A stretch of DNA of 64,000 nt, taken from contig CP119316.1 in the NCBI GenBank assembly GCA_029202985.1, forward strand, positions 2,646,001-2,710,000, given 5' to 3'. The stretch is from Candidatus Andeanibacterium colombiense. GTDB lineage: Bacteria; Pseudomonadota; Alphaproteobacteria; Sphingomonadales; Sphingomonadaceae. Positions 25,407-34,387 of the stretch are shown piece by piece. Below the pieces are notes generated by a model. The model saw nothing but the letters and a program-made list of their open reading frames with translations. It was not told where the DNA came from and did not search any database. Made by a program: the position numbers and the translations under genes. The number at the start of each line of letters is the position of its first letter. Position 1 is the first letter of the stretch.

Positions 25407-26696
25407 CTATTCGGCCGGCACCGCGACCGATCCCGAACCGAATGCCCCACCCTCGCGCGTCTTGCGGTGCCGCCTCGCATTCCGCTTCTTGAGCCAGATC
25501 ACCACCCCGGTGACGCTCAGCGTCGCGACCACCAGCCCCATCAGTGACATCAGAATTCGCCCGGGGATGCCAAGGATGCGCCCCGAATGGAGCGGGAACT
25601 GCGCCTGCACGAAGATATCCGCCGCGGTCCCGACGAACGGTTCATAAGTCCCGAGGAATTCGCCGGTTACGCCGTCGTAATAGAGATAGGGCGTGCCCAT
25701 CCCTGCGGTGCCGTCCTCGCCCTCGGGTGTGTGGAATGTGACCCCGTAGATCCCGTAATGCGGTTCGTAGAACGCGCCGCCGGCCGGGTCCTTCCAGCCG
25801 CGCGCTTCGGCCTCGCGTTCGGCCCGGCCGATCACCTCGGCATAGCTCAGCTTCGCCGCGATCGGCTTGTTCAGCGGCCGCTCCTCGCGCAGGTCGAACG
25901 GCCCGGGCGTGACCTGCGACACCTTCGACATCACCGGATAGAACACCTCGCTGTAGAGATTGAGCGAGAAGGCGGTGAAGGCGATGGTGAACAACATGCC
26001 CCACAGCCACAGGCCAAAGGCGCGGTGGATGTCGAAATTGATCCGGTAGCGCGTGCCGCTGGTCTTGATTTTCCAAGCGGGCTTCCAGCGTTCCATGAAC
26101 GATTTCTTCGGCGCGTTCTTCGGCAGCTTGGCCCCGTTCTTCCGGCTCGGCAGGGTCAGGTAGAAGCCGACGAAGCAGTCGATCGTCCACAGCAGCGCGA
26201 TCCCGCCCATCAGCCACAGGCCCCAATGGTCGATCCCCCACATCGTCGGGATGTGGAGCGAATAATGCAGCACGTAGAGGAACGAGATGAAGGTTTCGGT
26301 GGTGATCGGCCACACCGCGCCCCAGTTCCGCCGCCCGAGTTCCTCGCCGGTCACCGGATCGAGGAATACTTGGTTGTAGCTGGGCTCGACATATTCTCCG
26401 GTCTTCGGATCGACCTTGCCCGACACACCGAGAGCCAGCGAGTGCCCCGGCTCGGCCGCGAGCGGGATGAAGGTCACCTCCACCGACGGATCGCGCGCTT
26501 CGACCTCCTTTGCCAGTTCGAGCGGCGAGCGCGGCATGCCCTTGCTATGCGCCTCGACCAGATGCGGATTGAGCACCTCGTCTAGCTCGTGATCCCACGA
26601 GATGACAGCGCCGGTCACGCCGGAGATGAAGAGGAACCCCGCGATCAGCAGCCCGACCCAGCGATGGAGAAAGCCGAAGAAGGGGCGGAGAGTCAT
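25407..26696 (-). CDS. PepSY-associated transmembrane protein (putative ferric-siderophore reductase)
   Basis: A 429-residue protein opening MTLRPFFGFLHRWVGLLIAGFLFISGVTGAVISWDHELDE, the classic PepSY_TM first helix. Histidine-bearing helices follow: FLYVLHYSLHIPTMWGIDHWGLWLMG, NFDIHRAFGLWLWGMLF and AQFPLHSGRILGIPGRILMSLMG. Its basic tail is cytoplasmic. It probably transfers electrons across the inner membrane to imported ferric chelates. Start at 26696 chosen over a longer frame that adds 32 implausible residues. Own Fur-like site upstream. Confidence 0.87.
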   Translation of the reverse strand: MTLRPFFGFLHRWVGLLIAGFLFISGVTGAVISWDHELDEVLNPHLVEAHSKGMPRSPLELAKEVEARDPSVEVTFIPLAAEPGHSLALGVSGKVDPKTGEYVEPSYNQVFLDPVTGEELGRRNWGAVWPITTETFISFLYVLHYSLHIPTMWGIDHWGLWLMGGIALLWTIDCFVGFYLTLPSRKNGAKLPKNAPKKSFMERWKPAWKIKTSGTRYRINFDIHRAFGLWLWGMLFTIAFTAFSLNLYSEVFYPVMSKVSQVTPGPFDLREERPLNKPIAAKLSYAEVIGRAEREAEARGWKDPAGGAFYEPHYGIYGVTFHTPEGEDGTAGMGTPYLYYDGVTGEFLGTYEPFVGTAADIFVQAQFPLHSGRILGIPGRILMSLMGLVVATLSVTGVVIWLKKRNARRHRKTREGGAFGSGSVAVPAE

Positions 26697-26744
26697 CGTG
26701 CGTTTCCGAAAAGTGCTGCCTGCGCTGGAGCGGCGCCAAGCCAT

Positions 26745-26765
26745 TATTGCAAGTCGCTCGCAACA
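26745..26765 (-). promoter_or_regulatory. Fur-like palindrome before PepSY gene
   Basis: Arms TATTGCA (26745-26751) and CGCAACA (26759-26765) match at 5 of 7 positions with a 7-bp centre, the same geometry as the site at 25326-25346. It lies 48 bp before the start. Confidence 0.5.
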
Positions 26766-26930
26766 ACTATGAGGTGACAATTGGGATGTCAACGCGACAG
26801 AGTGGAGGCCAGGAGCAAAAAAGCTGCTCTTGTGGTGCAGTTACCCTGCCATCACCCGAGCTCTGTAACCTGCTCCGTCATCAGCGCTGCCCAAACGACG
26901 CGTGCCGTTTTATTGGCTTGTTCGTTCACA

Positions 26931-29165
26931 TCAGAACCCCGCCTCGAGCGTCAGGCCGAGCATGCGCGGCTCGGCCCAGAGATACTGCTGGTAGGCGCCG
27001 TTGGTGTACGAGTAATCGAAGTACTTCTTGTCGAAGATATTGGTCGCGGTCAGGTAGGCGCCAAAGTGCTCATTTTTCCAGCCGATCTTCGCATTGACCA
27101 CGGTGTGCGCCTTCAACTGGCGCGTGCTCTGGTCGAGCACCTCCTGATAGGCGGCCGAGCGATAGTTCGCATTGAGGTTCACGAACCAGCCCGCATCGCT
27201 TTCCCACGTGCCGCCCGCAGCGAGCGTCAGGTGCGGTGCGTTGGCGAACTCGTTCCCGGTCAGGTCGTCCACTTCGCCGATCGTGGTGGTGAAATCGGTG
27301 AACCGCGTGTTGGTATAGCCGACCGAGCCATAGAGGCTCAGCCCACGGCTTGGCTGGAAGCGGCTTTCGACCTCGAAGCCATACACCCGTGAAGAGCCGG
27401 CGTTGATCGTCTGATAGTCATAGATATTGCCCGACAGCTGGACGTTGACCTGCTGCTGCTTCCAGTCGATATAGAAGGCGTTGGCGTTGAGCGTCAGCTT
27501 GCGGTCGAGCCACTGGGTGCGCAGCGCCAGCTCGTAGTTCCAGGTATATTCGGGATCGTAGGTGTAAAGCGCGCCGCGGCCGGGGTTCACCCCGCTGCCG
27601 CCCGAGCGATAGCCGCGCTGCACCGTGGCGCTGAGCGAGGCATCGTCGGAGAACTCGTAGGTCGCGCCGAACTTGGGCAGGAAGGCCTCGAACTTGGTCT
27701 TGACTGCGGGCGAGGAAGCGTTCGCAGCGGCCACCTGGTCCAGGATCAGCCCGTTCACATAGGTGATCGTCGCGGCATAGGGCCCGAAATCCGCCGGATC
27801 CGGCAGTTCCGTGATCAGCGTCACCGCATTGCTGTTCGCGCGGACCTGGCGTTCGCTGTCGTAGCGGAACCCGCCGCGCAACGTCAGCCGCGGCGCGACT
27901 TCCCAGCTCGCATCGCCGAACAGCGCGAGGTTCTCGACCGTCTGCGGGTAGAACTGCGAGGTGTTGATGTGGAGCCGTGCGGGATAGAACGGCGCGATGC
28001 TGTCCGGCAGGCCGAGATCGTCGATCGGGCTGAGCGAGAACACGCTGTGCGAACGGTCGTGCATGTTGTTGAGGCGCGAGTAATAGCCCCCGAACACGCC
28101 GGTGACCGGGCCCATGTCGAGGTCGAGCCGGAGTTCCTCGGTCAGCGTGCGCTGGTCCTGCGACAGATCGCCATAGGCGTCGTCTGCCGCGGTGTTGTCG
28201 CCGTCATAGACGTTCGAAGTGCGGATGCGTGCCCAGGTGGTGACCGACGAGAGGCTGAATCCGCCGCCCAGATCGTAGCTGGCGTCAAGCGTGCCGATGT
28301 CGCTCTTGGTCTTGTCGATCGTCGGGCGGTTGCCCGCGGTCTGCCGATCGTCCCAGCCCGTGCCGGGCAGGCCGAGCGAATAGGTGACGCCGCTCGAATG
28401 GCGGTCGTGCAGCCATGAGGCGACGATGCGCAGATCGGGCAGAGCGCCCGGAGTGACCAGCACCTTGCCGCGGATCATGTCGCCCTCGCGGAAGCCGGCC
28501 TTCTCGTCGTCGGTGGTTACATTGGTGATGAAGCCGTCGGCACGGCTGTGTTCGGCGGCGACGCGGAAGGCGATCTGGTCTTCGACGATCGGCCCGCCGA
28601 TCGCAGCGGCGAAGCGGCGCTCGTCGTCCTTGTCGGTCAGCATCACGCGCGCCTTGCCCGACCATTCGAAGGTCGGATCGGCGGTCTTGATGATGATCGC
28701 GCCGGCCAGCGCATTGCGCCCCTGCAGGGTCGATTGTGGGCCGCGCAGGATCTCGACCTGCGACACGTCCCACAGGTCGAGCGGCCCCGACAGCGCGGTG
28801 CGCGGTAGGGGGGAGCCGTCGAGATAGACGGTCGCGAGATCGCCGGTGCCCACGCCGGTCACGTTGGTATTGGCGATGCCCCGGATGGTGAAGCCCGACT
28901 TCGCGAAGGTCGACGTGACGTTCGCGGTCTGATCGATCGCGTCGTAGACATCGACCAGGTTCTGCTTCTGGATGTCGCCGCTGGTGATCACCTGGACGCT
29001 GGTCGGGGTGTCTTGCAGCGAGCGGCTGATCTTCTCGCCGGTGACGATGATTTCGTTCGGTGCGTCGCTGGCCTCGACGGAAGCGCCGGCGAGCGCCTCT
29101 TCCGCGAGAACGGGTGTTGCCGTGCCGGCGAGCGCAATCGCTATGGCAAAATAGCTGGTCTTCAT
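26931..29165 (-). CDS. TonB-dependent receptor
   Basis: A 744-residue TBDR: signal peptide MKTSYFAIAIALAGTATPVLAEE, TonB box NEIIVTGEK, plug sequence QDTPTSVQVITSGDIQKQNL and VEILRGPQSTLQGRNALAGAIIIKT, and terminus MLGLTLEAGF. The plug is nearer to the FyuA/pesticin and general iron-complex TBDRs than to FhuA. It is divergent from a two-gene unit containing a PepSY protein (29269 onward), with a Fur-like palindrome in the shared 100-bp promoter region, so the two are probably co-regulated. Confidence 0.87.
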   Translation of the reverse strand: MKTSYFAIAIALAGTATPVLAEEALAGASVEASDAPNEIIVTGEKISRSLQDTPTSVQVITSGDIQKQNLVDVYDAIDQTANVTSTFAKSGFTIRGIANTNVTGVGTGDLATVYLDGSPLPRTALSGPLDLWDVSQVEILRGPQSTLQGRNALAGAIIIKTADPTFEWSGKARVMLTDKDDERRFAAAIGGPIVEDQIAFRVAAEHSRADGFITNVTTDDEKAGFREGDMIRGKVLVTPGALPDLRIVASWLHDRHSSGVTYSLGLPGTGWDDRQTAGNRPTIDKTKSDIGTLDASYDLGGGFSLSSVTTWARIRTSNVYDGDNTAADDAYGDLSQDQRTLTEELRLDLDMGPVTGVFGGYYSRLNNMHDRSHSVFSLSPIDDLGLPDSIAPFYPARLHINTSQFYPQTVENLALFGDASWEVAPRLTLRGGFRYDSERQVRANSNAVTLITELPDPADFGPYAATITYVNGLILDQVAAANASSPAVKTKFEAFLPKFGATYEFSDDASLSATVQRGYRSGGSGVNPGRGALYTYDPEYTWNYELALRTQWLDRKLTLNANAFYIDWKQQQVNVQLSGNIYDYQTINAGSSRVYGFEVESRFQPSRGLSLYGSVGYTNTRFTDFTTTIGEVDDLTGNEFANAPHLTLAAGGTWESDAGWFVNLNANYRSAAYQEVLDQSTRQLKAHTVVNAKIGWKNEHFGAYLTATNIFDKKYFDYSYTNGAYQQYLWAEPRMLGLTLEAGF

Positions 29166-29214
29166 GATGGCCCCTGTTGATCTATGTAGTTTTGTCGCCA
29201 GCTAGTATTTTCGA

Positions 29215-29235
29215 TATTGCGAGTCAATTGCATTA
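29215..29235. promoter_or_regulatory. Fur-like palindrome in divergent promoter
   Basis: Arms TATTGCG (29215-29221) and TGCATTA (29229-29235) match at 5 of 7 positions with a 7-bp centre. It is 49 bp from the TBDR start and 33 bp from the start of the divergent PepSY unit, placed to control both. Confidence 0.5.
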
Positions 29236-29268
29236 GCGTTAGTTGCGGCATAGGGGGTCTTTCCGACT

Positions 29269-29868
29269 ATGTCCGTTATGCTTGAAAATCCGCTGATCGT
29301 CGGCCTGCCGATCCTTGCCGCGGGAGTCGCCGGCGTGTGGCTGCTCCGCAGCGCCTGGCGCGCGCCGGGCGGAGAAGGGCAGGCGGCGCGCCTGCTCGGC
29401 TGGGGGGTGATCGTCGGTACGATCGCTTGGCCGGCCTGGGCACTCGGACCTTATCGAGGGCCATTCGAAGCGCTCGCATTGATCCCGGTCGCCGCGCTCG
29501 GCGTTGTCGCCAGCGGCGCGACCATTAAGAGGGTCAGGGCCGGGCGCGCCAGCAAGGCCGCGGGCGCAGACAGCCTTGCCCCCGAACCGCTCGACCGCCC
29601 GACCACCCGGTGGCGGACGACGTTGCGCTGGCTGCTCGCCGGGCCGATCGGCATGATCGCCGCGATGGCGGTCGGCATCTGCTACGCGGTGTGGATCCCG
29701 GGCGAGCCGCAAACCCGCCTGCTGATCGGCGGGCTTATCGTACCTGCCGTATGGGGTGGGGCGATGGCCTGGACCCTCGCCGACAACCGCATCATCCGCG
29801 CCACTGCCGTGCTGCTCGGCACCGCCTTCCTCGGCTTCGGCCTCTCCATCCTCAAGGGTTTCGCATGA
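29269..29868 (+). CDS. Uncharacterised membrane protein upstream of PepSY gene
   Basis: A 199-residue protein with about six hydrophobic segments: two near the N-terminus, a charged loop around residues 85-112, then helices such as IGMIAAMAVGICYAVWIPG. I recognise no family, but a small multi-helix protein immediately before a PepSY reductase and divergent from a TBDR is a recurring siderophore-locus arrangement. Its stop overlaps the PepSY start (ATGA). Confidence 0.72.
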   Translation: MSVMLENPLIVGLPILAAGVAGVWLLRSAWRAPGGEGQAARLLGWGVIVGTIAWPAWALGPYRGPFEALALIPVAALGVVASGATIKRVRAGRASKAAGADSLAPEPLDRPTTRWRTTLRWLLAGPIGMIAAMAVGICYAVWIPGEPQTRLLIGGLIVPAVWGGAMAWTLADNRIIRATAVLLGTAFLGFGLSILKGFA

Positions 29869-31394
29869 GCACCAAGGCACCCGCCCGGCCTGCCGCCCAG
29901 CCCGCACGCAAGCCGCTGCTGTCGCGCGTCCCGGCCGACTTCGTCCGCGCGGTGCTCAAGGGGCACAGCGGTCTCGGCCTGGCCTTCGCCGCGGCGATCT
30001 ATCTCGTCTGCCTGACCGGAAGCATCGCGGTGTTCGCGCAGGAGTTCCAGCGCTGGGAGCACGCCGATGCCCCCCGGCTGACCAGCGCCTCGCCAGAGGC
30101 GGTGCAGGCCGCGCTCGAGAATGCGATCGTCAGGGCCGGCACGGCCGAGCATGGCTATATCCAGCTGCCCGACGCCGAGATACCGCATCTGGTGGTCAAC
30201 CTCGACACGCCCAAAGGGGACGAAGGCTGGATCGCGGACGGCAACGGTACGCTCGTTGCCGGGTCGGCGGTTCCGTGGACCGAATTCATCACCGGATTGC
30301 ATATCAGTCTGCACCTCCCGCGCAGCTGGGGGGAATTCCTCGTCGGGCTGACCGGGGTGGCGCTGCTCTCTTCGCTGATTTCGGGTCTGCTCGCCCATCC
30401 ACGCATCTTCCGCGACGCGTTCCATCTCAGGCTCGGCGGATCGCGGCGGCTGCAGGAGGCGGATCTTCATAACCGGCTCGGTGTCTGGGCGATGCCGTTC
30501 CATCTCGCGGTTTCGCTCACCGGGGCGCTGCTGGGCCTGACCACGCTGATCGTCGGGGTGCTCGGCTTCGCGCTGTTCAACGGCGACGTAGACAAGGTCT
30601 ATGGCCTGTTCCTTCCCGCCGACCTGCCCGAGGATGCGCGTGCCGCGCCGGTGATCGATCTCCAACCGATGTTTGCGCAGCTCGAGATCCAGTCTCCGGG
30701 CGGGCGGGTCGATCTGATCCAGCTCGAACATCCGCAGGAAGCCGGCGGCTCGGCGATGTTCCAGGTCGAGCGCGAACCACAGCATATCGCCAATATCGAC
30801 AGCTATGCCTTCGATCGATCGGGCAAGCTCTACCACTCGGCCAAGGCGGCCGATAACAACCTTGGCGAGGACATCCTCGCCTCGATCGGCCAAGTCCATT
30901 TCGGTTGGTTCGGCGGTGGGATCGTCAAGATCGCCTACGGCCTGCTCGGCCTCGGCCTGACCTATCTCGCAGCCTCCGGCGTCACCATCTGGCTCGCCCG
31001 CCGCCGTGACAAGCGCAACGCCTCGCCGGGCTGGGAACGGGTGTGGACCGGCTTCGTCTGGGGCCAGCCCGCTGCACTTGCCCTGACCGCGCTGATTGCG
31101 GCGGTCGTCGGGACCGGCGTCGGCTCGACGGTGCTGGTCTCCACCTGGGGCGCAGTGACCCTGCTCGCGCTGGCTGGGGCCGCCTTCGCTGAACAGCGGA
31201 CGTTAGGCCGCTGGCTCGCGCTATTGACCACCGGCGCCCTGGTGGCGACCGGAGCCGCGCATGCGCTGCTTCATCGCGGCAGCGATCCGGTAGCTTGGGC
31301 TATCGATGTGGTGTTCGTGGTGGGTGGAGCTGCCCTGGGCGGGTGGATTTTGCGTCGGCCATCGCGATTTTCTGCAAGCTCTGGTGCGAGCTAG
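29865..31394 (+). CDS. PepSY-associated transmembrane protein
   Basis: A 509-residue inner-membrane protein. VLKGHSGLGLAFAAAIYLVCLTGSIAVF is the first PepSY_TM helix. FITGLHISLHLPRSWGEFLVGLTG, DLHNRLGVWAMPFHLAVSLTG and GQVHFGWFGGG carry the family histidines. Four additional hydrophobic helices follow, as in the 18.6 kb paralogue. Likely reduces a ferric chelate brought in by the divergent TBDR. The next 480 bp lead to a genomic island boundary. Confidence 0.87.
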   Translation: MSTKAPARPAAQPARKPLLSRVPADFVRAVLKGHSGLGLAFAAAIYLVCLTGSIAVFAQEFQRWEHADAPRLTSASPEAVQAALENAIVRAGTAEHGYIQLPDAEIPHLVVNLDTPKGDEGWIADGNGTLVAGSAVPWTEFITGLHISLHLPRSWGEFLVGLTGVALLSSLISGLLAHPRIFRDAFHLRLGGSRRLQEADLHNRLGVWAMPFHLAVSLTGALLGLTTLIVGVLGFALFNGDVDKVYGLFLPADLPEDARAAPVIDLQPMFAQLEIQSPGGRVDLIQLEHPQEAGGSAMFQVEREPQHIANIDSYAFDRSGKLYHSAKAADNNLGEDILASIGQVHFGWFGGGIVKIAYGLLGLGLTYLAASGVTIWLARRRDKRNASPGWERVWTGFVWGQPAALALTALIAAVVGTGVGSTVLVSTWGAVTLLALAGAAFAEQRTLGRWLALLTTGALVATGAAHALLHRGSDPVAWAIDVVFVVGGAALGGWILRRPSRFSASSGAS

Positions 31395-31615
31395 CTCGCA
31401 GCTCTTCGAGCGCGCTGTTCTCTCAAGATAGAGAAGGCACTATTTCGTCCAGATAGAGATGGGACCGCTTGATGCAGCAGGGCTGCGTGGAGCTTCCCCT
31501 CTTGCGCAGCGCAGCCCCTGCTGGTGCGCTGGTCTGACGGATGTGAGGCCCGGACGGCGGCCAACACCCAGCAGCACCGGGGCATCCTCCACCCTGAGCG
31601 CCCGGCGCTGGACGC

Positions 31616-31693
31616 CCCGTCGGAATAGACGTTGGGCTCCTCGAGCGTGGTGACCTGCCTGGCCGAAAGTTTGTTACGCGCGCGCGAGGGCAT
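31616..31693 (-). pseudogene. Truncated N-terminus of a tyrosine integrase (DUF4102-type)
   Basis: An ATG at 31693 begins MPSRARNKLSARQVTTLEEP followed by NVYSDG, the typical amino-terminal arm-binding region of phage/ICE tyrosine integrases, in which SDGGGLYL would normally follow. Here similarity ends right after SDG and the frame continues as unrelated sequence. The fragment sits 180 bp left of the island's left attachment site and reads away from it, as an integrase of an older, neighbouring element would. The remainder of 31395-31873 shows no other gene. Confidence 0.6.
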
Positions 31694-31873
31694 GATTCGC
31701 CTTTTGGCGGCTTAAGCTGCCATGCCCCAGCATAATTTCAGCCATAGTTTTGGCGCTGGTTTGAAGCGCTTTCCGGCGAACCGCAGTGAACGCCAAAATC
31801 CCGCGGAAGCCCAGGAAACCTGAGCTTCTTGTCGTTCACCCTAGTTCGGGGAGGGCCGCTGAAAAGCGGCGCC

Positions 31874-31887
31874 TGGCGGAGACGGAG
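31874..31887. repeat. Left attachment site (att) of island
   Basis: TGGCGGAGACGGAG, identical to the 3' end of tRNA-Ser(GCU) at 40718-40731, in direct orientation. The site also begins an imperfect inverted repeat (GGCGGA ... TCCGCC). It marks the left limit of the integrated element. Confidence 0.75.
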
Positions 31888-31916
31888 TCCGTCCGCCGCA
31901 CTTCTAGGGCGTTCTC

Positions 31917-31980
31917 AAGCGTTCCAAAAACAGCCATTAACCCTAGCATTTCTGGGGGTTTGCGCTTCCCAAGCGTTCCA
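31917..31980 (+). repeat. 10-bp direct repeats upstream of integrase
   Basis: AAGCGTTCCA occurs at 31917-31926 and again at 31971-31980, in the AT-richer stretch between the left att site and the integrase. TAGCATT occurs between and after them. Likely recombination-directionality or integrase arm sites, or operators for the integrase promoter. Confidence 0.5.
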
Positions 31981-31998
31981 GTTTGTGCTTGCCACTTC

Positions 31999-32018
31999 TA
32001 GCATTCGTTTGTAGGTAG
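31999..32018 (+). repeat. Arm-type repeat, left end
   Basis: TAGCATT (31999-32005) followed by TGTAGGTAG (32010-32018). The same pair in the same orientation is found inside the right end of the island (40631-40653). An inverted copy of the second part (CTACCTACAAAC, 37072-37083) flanks the origin-like region. Confidence 0.5.
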
Positions 32019-32071
32019 GTTCGATCCGGCCCCGCCGAACGGTTATGGCGGACAATGTGGGAATCGAACGT

Positions 32072-33301
32072 ATGGCGCGCACGATCAACAAGCTAAGCGA
32101 CAAGGGCGTTAAAGCGAAGTCGGAACCCGGACGCTATGGCGACGGCGGCGGACTGTATCTGCAAATTTCGTCGTACGGCACGAAGGCTTGGGTATTCCGC
32201 TATATGCTCGACGGCAAAGCGCGGCACATGGGCTTAGGCAGCGTGAACGATTTCACGTTGGCCGAAGCGCGCGAGCGCGCACGAAAGGCCCGGCAGAAGC
32301 TAACGGACGGTATCGACCCGCTTGCCGAACGCGAAGTAGGCAAGGCCGTAACGAAGGCCGAAGCGGCTAAGCAAATGACATTCGCAACCGCCGCCGAACG
32401 GTACATTGCGTCGAAAAGCGACGGCTGGCGAAGCGAAGTGCACAAGGCGCAATGGGCTAGCACGCTCAAAATGCACGCGGCGGCGCTTAGTGATATGGAC
32501 GTATCGACGATCGAAACTGCCCACGTAATGAGCGTGCTCGAACCGATTTGGCGGACGAAAACCGAAACGGCTAGTCGCGTGCGCGGCCGTATTGAAAAGG
32601 TGCTGGATTGGGCCGCGTTCCACAAGCTGCGCGCGGGCGAAAATCCGGCCCGTTGGCGCGGGCACCTAGATCAAGTCCTATCGGCCCGTTCGAAGGTGGC
32701 GAAGGTCAAGCCGCACCCGGCAATGCCGTATGTAGCGATCGGCGGCTTCATGGCTACGCTGCGCGCGCTCGACAGCACATCGGCCCGCGCGCTCGAATTT
32801 ACGATCCTGTGCGCGGCGCGTACCGGCGAAGTGATCGGCGCGCGTTGGGATGAAATCGACCTTGCCGGAAAAGTGTGGACGATCCCGGCCGGGCGCATGA
32901 AGGCCGAAAAGGAACACCGCGTACCGCTGTCCGAACGTGCCGTCGCGATCCTGAAAGCACTGCCGCGCGAAGGCGAATACGTGTTCCCCGGCGCGAAGAA
33001 AGACAAACCGCTGTCGAACATGGCGATGCTCGAATTGCTGCGCGGCATGAAGGGCGTACCCGGACTAACCGTACACGGGTTCCGCTCGACGTTCCGCGAT
33101 TGGGCAGGCGAAACGACGGCGCACCCGCGCGAAGTGATCGAACACGCGCTAGCGCACCAATTGGCAGACAAGGCCGAAGCGGCATATCAGCGCGGCGACT
33201 TGCTGGCGAAGCGTGCACGGCTAATGGCCGATTGGGCGACGTACTGCGCTCGCAAGCCCCATGTGGGCAACGTCGTCGGTATCGAACAGGCGCGCGCATG
33301 A
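32072..33301 (+). CDS. Tyrosine-type site-specific integrase
   Basis: A 409-residue integrase of the P4/DUF4102 type. The N-terminal arm-binding domain contains GRYGDGGGLYLQISSYG. The catalytic domain shows R250 in AARTGEVIGARW, H335-x-x-R338 in HGFRSTFRDWAG and the nucleophile Y372 in EAAYQRGD. It would integrate and excise the island at the tRNA-Ser att sites. The start at 32072 (MARTINKLSD) is the usual family beginning; 32045 is an alternative. The stop overlaps the next start (ATGA). Confidence 0.93.
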   Translation: MARTINKLSDKGVKAKSEPGRYGDGGGLYLQISSYGTKAWVFRYMLDGKARHMGLGSVNDFTLAEARERARKARQKLTDGIDPLAEREVGKAVTKAEAAKQMTFATAAERYIASKSDGWRSEVHKAQWASTLKMHAAALSDMDVSTIETAHVMSVLEPIWRTKTETASRVRGRIEKVLDWAAFHKLRAGENPARWRGHLDQVLSARSKVAKVKPHPAMPYVAIGGFMATLRALDSTSARALEFTILCAARTGEVIGARWDEIDLAGKVWTIPAGRMKAEKEHRVPLSERAVAILKALPREGEYVFPGAKKDKPLSNMAMLELLRGMKGVPGLTVHGFRSTFRDWAGETTAHPREVIEHALAHQLADKAEAAYQRGDLLAKRARLMADWATYCARKPHVGNVVGIEQARA

Positions 33302-33723
33302 CAGACAGCGCACCTTCCAAACGTCCGCGCGGGCGTCCGCCCGGCACGCGGAAACGGGAACACGCAGTCGCCGCCGCCGAAGCGATCCGTACAGGCGAAT
33401 TCGCAGATATTGAACAAGCGGCGTTGCGTCACTTCGGCAGCCATACGGGTATGTCGCACTATGCGAACTTGTCGCTTGGGGAAGCGATGAAACTCGAACA
33501 GTTCCGCGATTTCAAAGCGTACGTTCTCGAAGCGTTGAAATCAAAAATGACCGTTGCCGAATGGCGCAAACTTAAGCCGGTGCTAGACAAGCGCAACTCG
33601 CATCCGAGAATTAAGCAAAAGCGTCGTTCCATTCCGCAAATCAAAGCCGAACTTGCGTCGCACCCGATCGAACATTTGCGCGCAGCGGCGGGCCTGCCGT
33701 CATTTGTCGAGGACGACAATTAA
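33298..33723 (+). CDS. Small basic island protein with AT-hook-like N-terminus, function unknown
   Basis: A 141-residue soluble protein. The N-terminal KRPRGRPPGTRKRE resembles an AT-hook (R-G-R-P), suggesting DNA binding. The C-terminal half is helical and basic (KQKRRSIPQIKAEL). It is translationally coupled to the integrase, so it may be an accessory recombination or regulatory protein. No family recognised. Confidence 0.6.
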   Translation: MTDSAPSKRPRGRPPGTRKREHAVAAAEAIRTGEFADIEQAALRHFGSHTGMSHYANLSLGEAMKLEQFRDFKAYVLEALKSKMTVAEWRKLKPVLDKRNSHPRIKQKRRSIPQIKAELASHPIEHLRAAAGLPSFVEDDN

Positions 33724-33797
33724 TTCCCCATGCTTCGGCGCGAGCCGACGCTTAGCCATTCAGTACGCGCAAGTTCTAGTGCGTACTGGAGGCTGCA

Positions 33798-34019
33798 ATG
33801 ACCGACGATCCGCCGCCCGATAGCGGCCTACGTAAATTCCTTCGCCGACCCGACGTTGAAGCCGCGACAGGGCTCCCGACAGCTACGCTCTACGCGCTAA
33901 TGCAGAAAGGCGCGTTTCCCCGTCCGATCAACATTACGCCCGGCCGCGTCGCATGGCTCGAATCCGACGTAATTGCGTGGCAGGCCGAACGCATGGCCGA
34001 CGCGAAGGCGCGTGCGTAA
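33798..34019 (+). CDS. AlpA-family phage regulatory protein / excisionase-like
   Basis: A 73-residue MerR-like helix-turn-helix protein: FLRRPDVEAATGLPTATLYALMQKGAFPRPINI, then VAWLESDVIAWQAERMA. This is the AlpA/Xis pattern found in P4-like elements, where it activates or directs excision. GGAGGC precedes the start. Its stop overlaps the next start (TAATG). Confidence 0.85.
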   Translation: MTDDPPPDSGLRKFLRRPDVEAATGLPTATLYALMQKGAFPRPINITPGRVAWLESDVIAWQAERMADAKARA

Positions 34020-34387
34020 TGTCGTACGATCCGCTGCCGCTAATGCGCGCAAAGTCGTTTCTGATCGAGACGCCGACAACCTATCAGAGCGAATACGTTA
34101 GGGATCGTGATTTCCTAAATGAGCCGAAGTGCAGACTTACGTTTTTGATCCGTTCGGCAGGGACAAACGAATTCGTCGGTTGCCATTATGCGTTTGCCAG
34201 CCCGTTTCTATGGGTACTCGTTTCGCAATTGGACGCGGCTGCCCACAAGGTCGATCCGATTTGGTACGGTGATGCGTTCTTTCCGACGATCGGGTACAAA
34301 AGCGCGCAGTACGTCAAAGCGGTATCCAATGCGGAAATCGCTATGATCGTTCGCGAATGCCATACCCTACAATGGCAGTTCCCATGA
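34019..34387 (+). CDS. Island protein of unknown function
   Basis: A 122-residue soluble protein with no recognised motif; it ends IAMIVRECHTLQWQFP. It is coupled at both ends (TAATG with the AlpA-like gene, ATGA with the primase gene), so it belongs to the replication operon. Confidence 0.6.
   Translation: MSYDPLPLMRAKSFLIETPTTYQSEYVRDRDFLNEPKCRLTFLIRSAGTNEFVGCHYAFASPFLWVLVSQLDAAAHKVDPIWYGDAFFPTIGYKSAQYVKAVSNAEIAMIVRECHTLQWQFP

Noticed and set aside
31391..31615. Downstream part of the minus-strand frame following the integrase fragment
   Set aside because: Loses all integrase similarity after SDG and reads as random GC-rich sequence; only the first 26 codons are kept as a pseudogene.
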